A DNA stretch of 64,000 nt, from positions 39,873 to 103,872 of the forward strand of contig CBDFHU010000090.1 of assembly GCA_965247375.1 (NCBI GenBank). The letters are read 5' to 3'. The translations under genes were made by a program, and so were the position numbers. Positions 9,460 through 18,044 of the stretch are shown piece after piece; within the stretch, counting starts at the first letter, position 1; every line of letters begins with the position of its first letter. The DNA is from Arsenicibacter sp965247375 (lineage in GTDB: Bacteria; Bacteroidota; Bacteroidia; Cytophagales; Spirosomataceae). The notes under the pieces are model-generated. The model was not told the origin of the DNA and did no database searches. It saw only the letters and a program-made list of their open reading frames with translations.

Positions 9460-12400
9460 ATGAAGTGGACTATTGTTTTTCGTTTTTCCCTGCTCATCGT
9501 TATTCTGACCCGAACCGGCCTGTCTGCACAGGATGTATCCAACCGGTTCAGGTTTAAGCATATTACGGTCAACGAAGGATTATCACACAGTGATGCGATG
9601 GCCGTAGCCCAGGACCAGCAAGGGTTTACCTGGATCGGTACCAATAAAGGCATTGACCGCTATGACGGCTATAGCTTAAAAAAATACAATCTGCCGATTA
9701 ATCCGAAAACGGGCATGTCGGCCAACCGCATCCGCAGCCTGTATGTGAGCAACACAGGTGAACTCTGGGTTGGGGCGGAACGGTCGGGGCTGTTCTGGTA
9801 TGATGCCGCGAAGGATCGGTTTGTCAGCATAGCCGCACGGGCGGGGGCAGAAGCCTTTCCGGAACAGCTTGCCCTGCTGAGCGAATCCAACGTCAATGCC
9901 ATTACCCACGACCGGACCGGCCGCCTCTGGGTAAGCACATGGCGTTATGGCGCGCAGGTGCTCACCTTTGACAAAACCGGCAGACTAACCGGCTGGCAGA
10001 CCGTTCACCTGAGCAAGCCCGCTCCTTACGAACCGGCTGTGAACCGGATGACCACCGACCGGCAGGGCCGTATCTGGATCGGGACGTTCGGTACCGGCCT
10101 ATGGGTCGTTAATGGCAACGCCCGCCGGTTGCCGCAATATGCCACACAGATTCCGCAACTGAGCCGGACCACTATCCGGGCCATGCACACTGACCGTCAC
10201 GGCGATCTGTGGATTGGTACCGACAATCAGGTACTCTGGGCGGGTGCGGATATGCTGAAAGCCGCTACCAACCTGATTATGCGTCCGTTTCAGCGCACCT
10301 TTGCCGGGCTGGAAAGTCTGTACCTCGACTCCGCCGACCGGCTCTGGATCAGCACCAACTACGGGTTGCTGCTCGTTGAGGCAGGGTTGCGCACGGGTCA
10401 GACAATGCCCGTGGCCGAAACCAACATCCAGACGTTCCTGCCCCAGGATACTGACCCGTTCAGCATCAATTCCGTACGCGTACACGATATTCTCGAAGAC
10501 CGGTTTCATAATCTTTGGCTGGCGACGTCGGCGGGCGGCCTGAATCAGGTACGCTTACAGGCTCAGCCATTCGGGTTATTACGACGTGAGTTGCTGGGTC
10601 AGACTTCGCCGGCTAACAACTACATCAACGCGGTTTGCGAAGATAAACGCCATAATCTGCTTTGGATCGGCACCCGTAACGGGCTGGCGGCCTATGATCC
10701 GGTCCGGAAAACATACCGCAACTACCTGAGCCGGGTGCTATCGGGCGACGTAAACGGCGTTGATGTGTCGGCCTTGTTTATCGCCTCAGACGGTACGCTG
10801 TGGATCGGTACCCGGTATAACGGCCTGTATCGTTTCCGGAATAATCAGCCGGAACGGATTCAGGACAATGCGCACGGGCCCAAATGGTATGACCTTAGCA
10901 TTGAAGACATTACCGAAGACCGGTTCGGTACGATCTGGATCGCCTCGTTTAATGCCGGCCTGCATCGCTACACCCGGCAAGGCGTCTACCTCAGTTCGGC
11001 AGAAAACGTACTGAAAACCCGCCAGATTACCAGTCTGCTTTACGAACCACAACAGGATAGGTTATGGATCAGCACCCGCGACGCGGGCGTACTGAAAACA
11101 ACGGTAACGGCAGACTCTATACGTTTACTGAAACAATTCGGCTATATTCCCAACGATACGAACAGTCTGGCCACCAATTATGCCTGGCCGTTGCTCAAGG
11201 ACCAACAGGGTGATTTGTGGATCGGTACCATCGGCGGAGGACTTCACCGGCTCCGCCGACGGCCGGCCGGACAGGAGGTTATCGAACGCTTTCAGCGATG
11301 GCTGCCGGAAACTGACGTGGAAAGCCTGCTGACTGATGCCGATGGCAATCTTTGGGTCGGCGGGGCCGGTCTGTTCCGCTTTACACCGGCGACCAAAGCC
11401 CTGCGGCATTTCGATGTGACCGACGGGCTGCAAAGCAACGCCTTTAAGGTCGGTGCCGCCGCAAAGGCCAGCGACGGTATGCTGTTTTTCGGCGGCACAA
11501 ACGGCATTTCGTGGTTTCAGCCCCGCGCCCTGCAAACGGCCCCTACCCCGCCGCTGGTGCAGATTACCGGCCTGCGCATCATGAATCAGGCGATTGGCGC
11601 CGGCGATACGCTGGACGGTGATGTGGTCGTTCCCCGACCATTTGCCGGCTCACCGACCGTAACGATTGATGCCGGTGAAAACGATTTTTCCGTAGAGTTT
11701 GTAGCGCTGAACTACCTGAACCCGACTAAACATCAATATGCGTATCAGCTCGTTGGCTACAACAAAGGCTGGGTGCAGCCCGCCCCCGGACAACGGTCGG
11801 CTAACTTTGCCAACCTCCCGCCGGGTGCGTATACATTTCTGGTTAAAGCAAGCAACGGCGACGGGGTCTGGTCAGTTAAGCCGGCCATGATGCAGTTCAG
11901 GATTATGCCGCCCTGGTGGCGTACGTGGTGGGCATACCTGCTCTACCTGCTTGCCGGAACAGCCGCCCTGCTGGTTTACCGGCGGGTAACCGGTACGCAG
12001 CGGGAGCTCAAAAATAAGCTTGCATTTGAACAGTTTAAAAACGATAAGGAGAAAGAACTGACTGATCTTAAAATGGAGTTCTTCACGAACGTTTCGCACG
12101 AGTTGCGGACACCGTTGACCCTGATTCTGGGGCCGATGGAAGAACTGGCCACCAGTCAGCACCCGTTGACGGGCTACAAAGACCGCATTGTGCTGATGCA
12201 TCAGCAAACCCGTAAACTGTTCGATCTGGTAAATCAGCTGCTCGACTTCCGCAAGGTTGAAAGCGGCCATGTTTCGCTACGGGTCAGCCGGGGAAATGTC
12301 ATTGAGTTTCTGACAGAAATCTTCCTTATTTTCCGGCTGAAAGCGGAAGAACACGCACTGGACTACAGCATGGCGCTTCCGCCTGAACCGGTACTCCTTT

Positions 12401-13686
12401 ATTTTGACCGCAGCAAACTCGAAATTGTACTGACGAACCTGTTGTCGAACGCCCTCAAGTACACACCGGACGGGGGAAAAATCCGGCTGTCGGCGGCGGT
12501 AACCGGAAATCCGGAACAGGAGGCAGAGCGCGAAGCCGGAAAGCTGATCACTAATTTTCTGGAAATAAAAGTCCGGGACTGGGGCGTCGGCATGGCTACG
12601 GAGGAACTGGACAGGATTTTCGATCCGTACTACCAGGCCTCCCATACCCGGACCCTGCGCATGACCGGCAGCGGTATCGGCCTGTCACTGGTCAGGCAGT
12701 TTGTCGGGTATCATGCCGGAGAGATTACAGTAGAAAGCAGCGTGCAGCAGGGCACCACCTTTACCATACGGCTTCCGTTCGGGCACAGCCATTTTTCACC
12801 TGCCGATGTACAGGAGGCCGGGCAACCTGAGGATCTGTTTACCCTGCCGGACACAACGGAAGCGACGGAAGATGCCGTCATACCGGAACCGGAAACCTTC
12901 CCGATGCAATCGCTGCGCATTCTGCTGGTCGAGGATAACGATGAGGTCCGTCACTACCTGCAACAGCTCTTTGCGGCCGACGTTGAGGTAATTACCGCCG
13001 CCGACGGACTGGAAGGATGGCAGAAAGCGCTGAACAGCCAGCCTGATCTGGTTATCAGCGACATTATGATGCCCTACAGCGACGGACTGGAGCTGTGCAA
13101 ACGCATCAAGCAGCACCCGAAAACCATGCATATTCCGGTGGTCTTGCTAACGGCGCGGGCGGCGGCTATGCACGAACTGGAAGGGCTGGAAACGGGTGCC
13201 GACGACTACGTGGCCAAACCGTTTAACCCCCGCCTGCTCCACGCGAAGGTAATGACTATCCTGCGGAACCGGTACAAACTCCGCGAGTACTACCAGCGCC
13301 GGATTTTGCTTGAGCCTGCCGATGTGGTCATTCCCGACGCAGACAAAGCATTTCTGGAACAGGCCATGAAAATTGTGGAGACCGAATTACAGAATCCGGA
13401 ATTTAACGTGCAGCTGCTGGTGCAGGAGATGGGCATGAGTCAGTCGGTATTCTACCGGCGGCTGAAGAGTATTACGGGCCAGACGGTCGTCGAGTTTATC
13501 CGGGATGTACGGATGAAGCGGGCGGCCCGGCTACTGGCGACCAGCACTCTCCGCGTCTCCGAAGTAGCCTATCAGGTCGGGATCGAAGACATCAAGTATT
13601 TCCGGAAGTCGTTCCAGAAAATCTTCTCCCTCTCCCCGTCCGACTACGCCCGCCAGCACCGGTCAACGGGTTTGGCGGAGGAGTGA
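9460..13686 (+). CDS. Hybrid two-component system sensor-regulator (HTCS)
   Basis: 1408 residues. The signal peptide is MKWTIVFRFSLLIVILTRTG. A periplasmic two-component propeller follows (repeats of the type FTWIGTNKGIDRYDG, LWIGTRNGLAAYD, GDLWIGTIGGGLHRL), then a Y_Y_Y domain near residues 730-810. One membrane helix lies near 825 (WWAYLLYLLAGTAALLVY). HisKA has NVSHELRTPLTLILGPMEEL (His880), and the ATPase has NLLSNALKYTP and GSGIGLSLV. The receiver domain has LVISDIMMP (Asp1201), and an AraC-type HTH ends the protein. Such proteins sense released oligosaccharides directly and switch on neighbouring polysaccharide loci. It converges with the sulfatase end of the locus at 13750-23387, which is the obvious candidate target. 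Confidence 0.96.
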   Translation: MKWTIVFRFSLLIVILTRTGLSAQDVSNRFRFKHITVNEGLSHSDAMAVAQDQQGFTWIGTNKGIDRYDGYSLKKYNLPINPKTGMSANRIRSLYVSNTGELWVGAERSGLFWYDAAKDRFVSIAARAGAEAFPEQLALLSESNVNAITHDRTGRLWVSTWRYGAQVLTFDKTGRLTGWQTVHLSKPAPYEPAVNRMTTDRQGRIWIGTFGTGLWVVNGNARRLPQYATQIPQLSRTTIRAMHTDRHGDLWIGTDNQVLWAGADMLKAATNLIMRPFQRTFAGLESLYLDSADRLWISTNYGLLLVEAGLRTGQTMPVAETNIQTFLPQDTDPFSINSVRVHDILEDRFHNLWLATSAGGLNQVRLQAQPFGLLRRELLGQTSPANNYINAVCEDKRHNLLWIGTRNGLAAYDPVRKTYRNYLSRVLSGDVNGVDVSALFIASDGTLWIGTRYNGLYRFRNNQPERIQDNAHGPKWYDLSIEDITEDRFGTIWIASFNAGLHRYTRQGVYLSSAENVLKTRQITSLLYEPQQDRLWISTRDAGVLKTTVTADSIRLLKQFGYIPNDTNSLATNYAWPLLKDQQGDLWIGTIGGGLHRLRRRPAGQEVIERFQRWLPETDVESLLTDADGNLWVGGAGLFRFTPATKALRHFDVTDGLQSNAFKVGAAAKASDGMLFFGGTNGISWFQPRALQTAPTPPLVQITGLRIMNQAIGAGDTLDGDVVVPRPFAGSPTVTIDAGENDFSVEFVALNYLNPTKHQYAYQLVGYNKGWVQPAPGQRSANFANLPPGAYTFLVKASNGDGVWSVKPAMMQFRIMPPWWRTWWAYLLYLLAGTAALLVYRRVTGTQRELKNKLAFEQFKNDKEKELTDLKMEFFTNVSHELRTPLTLILGPMEELATSQHPLTGYKDRIVLMHQQTRKLFDLVNQLLDFRKVESGHVSLRVSRGNVIEFLTEIFLIFRLKAEEHALDYSMALPPEPVLLYFDRSKLEIVLTNLLSNALKYTPDGGKIRLSAAVTGNPEQEAEREAGKLITNFLEIKVRDWGVGMATEELDRIFDPYYQASHTRTLRMTGSGIGLSLVRQFVGYHAGEITVESSVQQGTTFTIRLPFGHSHFSPADVQEAGQPEDLFTLPDTTEATEDAVIPEPETFPMQSLRILLVEDNDEVRHYLQQLFAADVEVITAADGLEGWQKALNSQPDLVISDIMMPYSDGLELCKRIKQHPKTMHIPVVLLTARAAAMHELEGLETGADDYVAKPFNPRLLHAKVMTILRNRYKLREYYQRRILLEPADVVIPDADKAFLEQAMKIVETELQNPEFNVQLLVQEMGMSQSVFYRRLKSITGQTVVEFIRDVRMKRAARLLATSTLRVSEVAYQVGIEDIKYFRKSFQKIFSLSPSDYARQHRSTGLAEE

Positions 13687-13690
13687 ACCA

Positions 13691-13723
13691 AACTCCCCGA
13701 GGGTTCAAAACCCTCGGGGAGTT
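13691..13723. terminator. Perfect hairpin between convergent genes
   Basis: A 15-bp perfect stem (13691-13705 with 13709-13723, arm AACTCCCCGAGGGTT) has a 3-base loop. It starts 5 bases after the HTCS stop and 27 bases from the sulfatase stop. There is no U-tract on the 3' side of either strand, so it is not a classical Rho-independent terminator. It may still stop convergent transcription or protect 3' ends. Confidence 0.65.
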
Positions 13724-13749
13724 AAAAACTTCCTGGAAGGTAGACTCTT

Positions 13750-15432
13750 TTACCGCTTCGGTGCGGGTTTCGGGAATACCTTGTGCGAAGCCGCCCACTG
13801 ACGCCATGCGTGGTCGAGCTCCTTCACTCTGTCGGGGTATTGAGCCGCCACATCAGTCGTTTCGGTACGGTCATTGACAAGGTTGAAGAGCTGCCAAGTG
13901 GTATCGCGGGGCGACGAAACAATCTTCCAGTCGCCATACCGGGCATATCTGGCCCCGAAGTGCTCGTTGTACAGCCGCGCATGCCCCACCGCCGGCCGGC
14001 CGGCAAACGACGGTGTAAGACTCTCGCCCGTCGATGGTGTGATGTCATGGCCGCGGTATGTTTCCGGATACGTAGCACCAGCCAGCTCCACAAAGGTGCT
14101 CATAAAGTCCATCACGTGGCCAACCTGATCGCTGAAACTGCCTTTTTTCGCCTTGATGCCCTTTGGCCAGTACGCGATCATCGGCGTATGTATCCCCCCT
14201 TCGGTCGACTCGGCTTTCCAGTATTGGTAAGGCGTGTTGGCCACGTTTGCCCAGCGCTGCCCAATCGAGGCAAACGAGGTCTGCGGGCCGGGCATTACCT
14301 GTTTTTTCAGGTCATACGAAATCGGGCGACCGTCGCGGGTCTGGTTTGGCCGGTCGAAGCCGGGGCCATAGGCCGCGCAGTTTTCCGGGCTGGCTCCGTT
14401 ATCCGACAAAAAGACAATCAGGGTGTTCTCCAGCTGACCGGTCTCGCGCAGGGTCTGAATCATACGGCCAATGCCCTGGTCCATCCGGTCGATCATGGCC
14501 GCATGGACTGCCATCGCCCGGGCATCCCATTCCTTGTCCGGGTTGGCCTCCCAGCTCAGATCGCTTTTAAAACGCGCTGACAGCTTCGTGGTTTTCGGGT
14601 CAATCAGCCCCATGTTCACCATCCGGTCGTAACGGGCTTTCCGGATCGCATCCCAGCCGCCTTTATACGTATCCTTATATTTCTCAATATCTTCCGGCAA
14701 CGCCATCAGGGGCCAGTGCGGGGCTGTATGCGCTACATACAGGAAAAACGGCGATTTCGATTTCGCAAATGACTTGATATACGCCACCGTTGTATCACTG
14801 ATCGCATCCGTATGGTAGTAGTTTTTCGGCACCTTCGACACCGGCTTTGTTCCGCTTACGAGGCTGAACGGGTCAAAGAAATCGACAACACCCCATATAT
14901 TGCCGAAATAGCGGTCGAAACCACGGCTGGTCGGATACTGCTCAACGGGCGAGAAATCACCGAACTCTTTTTTGTGGTTGAGCCAGTCGAGCTGATCCTG
15001 TGCGTTTTTCTGGACAATGGTGTTCGACACGTGCCACTTACCGGTCATCCCGGTCTGGTAACCTGCCGACTTCAGCACTTCAGCCAGCGTTACCGTATTA
15101 TCGGTCAAACGGCCGCGATAGCCCGGTTCGGCTTCGTTATCGGTCATTTTACCGATGCCTGCCTGGTGGTTATACAAGCCTGTCAGCAGACTGGCGCGGG
15201 TCGGGCAGCACCGCGAGGTGTTATAAAACTGCCGGTATCGGAGCCCGTTAGCGGCCAGATAATCAAGGTTCGGGGTCTTGATTTCGCTCCCGTAACAGCC
15301 CAGATCCGAAAATCCGAGGTCATCGGCCAGCACCACAATAATGTTGGGGCGCGGTGCAGCAGCGGGTGCGTCCTCTTTCTTTTTTGTCAAAGCCCGTACA
15401 AACCACAATGGCGGCGGCTGATGCCATGGCAA
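13750..15432 (-). CDS. Sulfatase, leader shifted into another frame
   Basis: The intact frame gives 560 residues, with the alkaline-phosphatase-superfamily sulfatase start RPNIIVVLADDLGFSDLGCY. The formylglycine motif is CCPTRASLLTGLY (C-x-P-x-R), and the metal and substrate residues are in VFLSDNGASPEN. The first 17 residues of this frame (MPWHQPPPLWFVRALTK) are not a signal peptide. The true start is very likely the ATG at 15458-15460, which overlaps the stop of the GH gene as ATGA and reads MKKRGIVVSLAMASAAAIVV, a good export leader. That frame joins the sulfatase frame only if one A is removed from the A6 tract (T6 at 15380-15385 on the plus strand). Expected role: removal of sulfate from a polysaccharide imported or trimmed by this locus. 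Confidence 0.9.
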   Translation of the reverse strand: MPWHQPPPLWFVRALTKKKEDAPAAAPRPNIIVVLADDLGFSDLGCYGSEIKTPNLDYLAANGLRYRQFYNTSRCCPTRASLLTGLYNHQAGIGKMTDNEAEPGYRGRLTDNTVTLAEVLKSAGYQTGMTGKWHVSNTIVQKNAQDQLDWLNHKKEFGDFSPVEQYPTSRGFDRYFGNIWGVVDFFDPFSLVSGTKPVSKVPKNYYHTDAISDTTVAYIKSFAKSKSPFFLYVAHTAPHWPLMALPEDIEKYKDTYKGGWDAIRKARYDRMVNMGLIDPKTTKLSARFKSDLSWEANPDKEWDARAMAVHAAMIDRMDQGIGRMIQTLRETGQLENTLIVFLSDNGASPENCAAYGPGFDRPNQTRDGRPISYDLKKQVMPGPQTSFASIGQRWANVANTPYQYWKAESTEGGIHTPMIAYWPKGIKAKKGSFSDQVGHVMDFMSTFVELAGATYPETYRGHDITPSTGESLTPSFAGRPAVGHARLYNEHFGARYARYGDWKIVSSPRDTTWQLFNLVNDRTETTDVAAQYPDRVKELDHAWRQWAASHKVFPKPAPKR

Positions 15433-15460
15433 GCGATACTACGATGCCCCGTTTCTTCAT
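15380..15460 (-). other. Out-of-frame signal-peptide segment of the sulfatase
   Basis: This frame starts with an ATG inside an ATGA overlap with the upstream gene. It encodes about 24 residues of basic-hydrophobic leader ending VVCTGF, then meets an A6 run. One base fewer would give DKKKEDAPAAAPRPN, continuous with the sulfatase. As written, the leader frame stops within about 20 codons after the run. Confidence 0.8.
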
Positions 15461-16524
15461 GATACTAACTGTTTTCCGGTTAATGTTTTGATTATTTTGA
15501 TCTCATCCTGACTGAACGGCGTACCATCCTTGCGCAGAATATCGTGGAACCACAGATCCGGCTCCTTGCCATCCGGTATCGGAGTTCCCCAGGCAAAGAT
15601 CGTATTTGTTTTACCGGCCACAAATCCCCAGTTAATTGCCCCGATGTTTTCTTCCTTCAACATCGGCATTATGGTCTGAAACAAACTGCCGTTCCGGCGC
15701 GCCATGTATTCAGTACAGATCAGCGGGCGGTTTTGCTTCCGGAGCTGGCTGATGATTTGGCGGTGCTTGTCGCTGTAGCCGTAGTGATGGTAGGTCACAA
15801 TGTCGGAATTTTCCCGCTGAAAGGTGTTGAGTTCATCAAATTTAGGCCCCCAGCTCCACAAACCGGCACTGATCGGCTGCGATGGATTCACGGCTTTTCC
15901 CCACGTAAAAACAGCTTTCAGCAGCGGCAGGCTTTTAGTCAACCGGCCGTTATTACCCGGCTCGTTGTACAGGTCCCATAGCAGAATGCGGTCATCGTTT
16001 TTGAAGGTTGTCATCACATCCTTCACATACCGTTCCAGCATCGGAAGGCTGTCGGGGTGACTGTCGAGCATCGCGCCCGGATCACGCACCCAGCCACTGT
16101 TGTGAATACCCGGTTTCGGATCGGGCTGTTTGCCGGGCTGATACGTTTCATTCCAGCAATCATCAAAAAACACCAGAATGGTTTTGATGCCATGTCTGTC
16201 CGAAATCCGGAGGTACTCGTCCAGCCGTTTTTTGAAGCCGTCGCGGTCCGATGTCCAGGCCACGTGGTGCAGGTATACCCGCATGGCGTTGAAGCCCAGG
16301 TCCTGCGCCCAGCCCAGTTCGCGGTCAATCGTTTGCGGATCAAACGTTGCCGCCTGGAACATTTCCAGCTGGTTGATGGCCGTACTCGGCTGAAAATTAC
16401 AGCCGCGGATCCAGCCCTGTTTCTTATACCAGGCATTCGCCTGTTCTGTAGTCCACCGCGGTTGGGCACGTAGGCCTGATACAGTCAGTATCAGGACAAT
16501 GGCGGCTAAAATGGTCTTTTGCAT
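15457..16524 (-). CDS. GH5-like secreted glycoside hydrolase
   Basis: 355 residues with signal peptide MQKTILAAIVLILTVSGLRA. The fold looks like a (beta/alpha)8 clan GH-A enzyme: GFNAMRVYLHHVAW after strand 2, LLWDLYNEPGN with the putative acid/base Glu, a HHYGY segment, and PLICTEYMAR with the putative nucleophile Glu. Its length is typical of single-domain GH5-type or related enzymes. It is the fifth gene of the polysaccharide locus, 28 bases after SusD and overlapping the sulfatase start by 4 bases. The substrate cannot be told from sequence; the sulfatase neighbour suggests a sulfated glycan. No frameshift is seen. Confidence 0.87.
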   Translation of the reverse strand: MQKTILAAIVLILTVSGLRAQPRWTTEQANAWYKKQGWIRGCNFQPSTAINQLEMFQAATFDPQTIDRELGWAQDLGFNAMRVYLHHVAWTSDRDGFKKRLDEYLRISDRHGIKTILVFFDDCWNETYQPGKQPDPKPGIHNSGWVRDPGAMLDSHPDSLPMLERYVKDVMTTFKNDDRILLWDLYNEPGNNGRLTKSLPLLKAVFTWGKAVNPSQPISAGLWSWGPKFDELNTFQRENSDIVTYHHYGYSDKHRQIISQLRKQNRPLICTEYMARRNGSLFQTIMPMLKEENIGAINWGFVAGKTNTIFAWGTPIPDGKEPDLWFHDILRKDGTPFSQDEIKIIKTLTGKQLVS

Positions 16525-16552
16525 GTTTAATCAATATCCATTAGTTATCCCC

Positions 16553-18017
16553 TTAATATCCCGGATTCTGAACGCACAGCTTGTTGGCGTCGATTTCGAC
16601 CTGCGGAATCGGGAACAGGACCCGCTCGGGCTTAGCGTTGGTGACGCCCCGCGCCTGAGCCAGAGCAATAAACGTTCCCTGACGAATCAGGTCTTCGCGC
16701 CGCTTGCCTTCCGACACAAACTCCCAGCCACGTTCCCGGAAAATGGCCGTCCGGAACGTTTCTTTGGTAGCCGCATCGGCCGCAGAGAGGTTCGGAATGC
16801 CCGCCCGCGTACGTACCTGGTTGATGAGCGCAACGGCCTCAGCCGTCGGGCCGTTCAGCTCGTTCAGAGCCTCAGCACGGGCCAGCAGAATGTCGGCATA
16901 ACGGTATACCGGCACGTCATTGCCGCTGTTATTGCCGACGGTGTTGTTATCCCAGTATTTAAAGCTGCGTGCGTTGTCGCCCGTCGACAGGTCGATGGTC
17001 TGGTTGCTGCTGTTTACGTAGCTCGTACAGATCAGCTGCAACCGCTTGTCGGCCGCTGCAAAGCTGCTCGTAAAAGCCGTCCGCAACCGGTATTGCGTGG
17101 CAAAGTTCGACATGGTCGACTTATACGTAAAGTTCGGGAACTGCGGGCTGCTTTTGTAGGCAGGCGGCAGGGCACCGGCCTGATACCAGTTGCCGAACGG
17201 ATCTTCCGGACGGCACTGCAACACCAGAATCATCTCCTTGTTGGTCGCTCCTTCATTTTCGATCCGGAACATACCCACAAAATCAGGATTCAAAAGCATA
17301 GTAATTGAAATCCATTACAGCTTTGGCCGAATTGGCGGCTTTCTGCCACTGTTTGGTGTTCAGGAAAAACTTGGCGAGCATGCTGTTGGCAACGCCTTTG
17401 TTAAGCCGGCCATAAGCTTCTTCCTTGCCCGGGTCAGGCAGGTCAGGCAGCGATTCCGTAATTTCCTTTTCGATAAAGGCCAGCATGTCGGCATCGCTCG
17501 CCCGGGCCAGTTCGGCCGGCTGTGCGGTAGATATCCGGAGCGGTACCGGCCCGAAAAAACTGTATAGCAGCGCATAGGCATGGGCACGCAGCACGCGGGC
17601 CTCAGCCTTATAGAGCTTTTTCACTGCATCGGCCGCCGTTACGTTATCAATGTTTTCAATAACCCCGTTGGCATCGCGGATGGTCCGGTAGTTGGGTGCC
17701 CACATGTCGTCGTTAAACGTACCAAGCGTCGGGTCCCACGTAAAGTTAATAATCTGGATCAGCTGCCCGTTTTCGGCACCGCCCGTATTGAAACCCATGT
17801 CGGTTGACACCTCAGAATCATTAATCACATACCGTGAGTTGGTTTGTGTCTGGGCCTGGGCATAGGACGAAAACAGCAAGGCCTTGATTCCGCTCTCGGT
17901 AGTAAGGACGTTGCCCGGCGAAAATTCGGAGCGGGGGGATACTTCAAGCGCTTTTTCGCAGGATGTCAGCGCGAAAACCAGTGCCAGAGACGCTATATAA
18001 TTGTATGCCTTTTTCAT
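16553..18017 (-). pseudogene. susD: SusD/RagB-like nutrient-binding lipoprotein, frameshifted
   Basis: The first part (18017 to 17283, 244 residues) has a lipoprotein signal ending LALVFALTSC and the SusD-like N-terminal TPR fold (AEARVLRAHAYALLYSFFGPVPL). It stops just after FNYYAFES. The second part (from 17299 to 16553) continues in the next frame with NPDFVGMFRIENEG and the classic SusD ending, including YRYADILLARAEALNELNG and ADKRLQ-type loops. Removing one T from the T4 run at 17292-17295 gives YYALNPDFVGMF and restores a protein of about 487 residues. The gene should encode the outer-surface glycan-binding partner of SusC. Whether the shift is real or an error cannot be decided here. 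Confidence 0.9.
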
Positions 18018-18044
18018 GTCGGATGTTGTGCGTTACGGATTTGC

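Noticed and set aside
9669..9938. Short antisense ORFs inside the HTCS gene as antisense regulators
   Set aside because: No promoter or terminator signals; expected by chance in GC-rich coding DNA.
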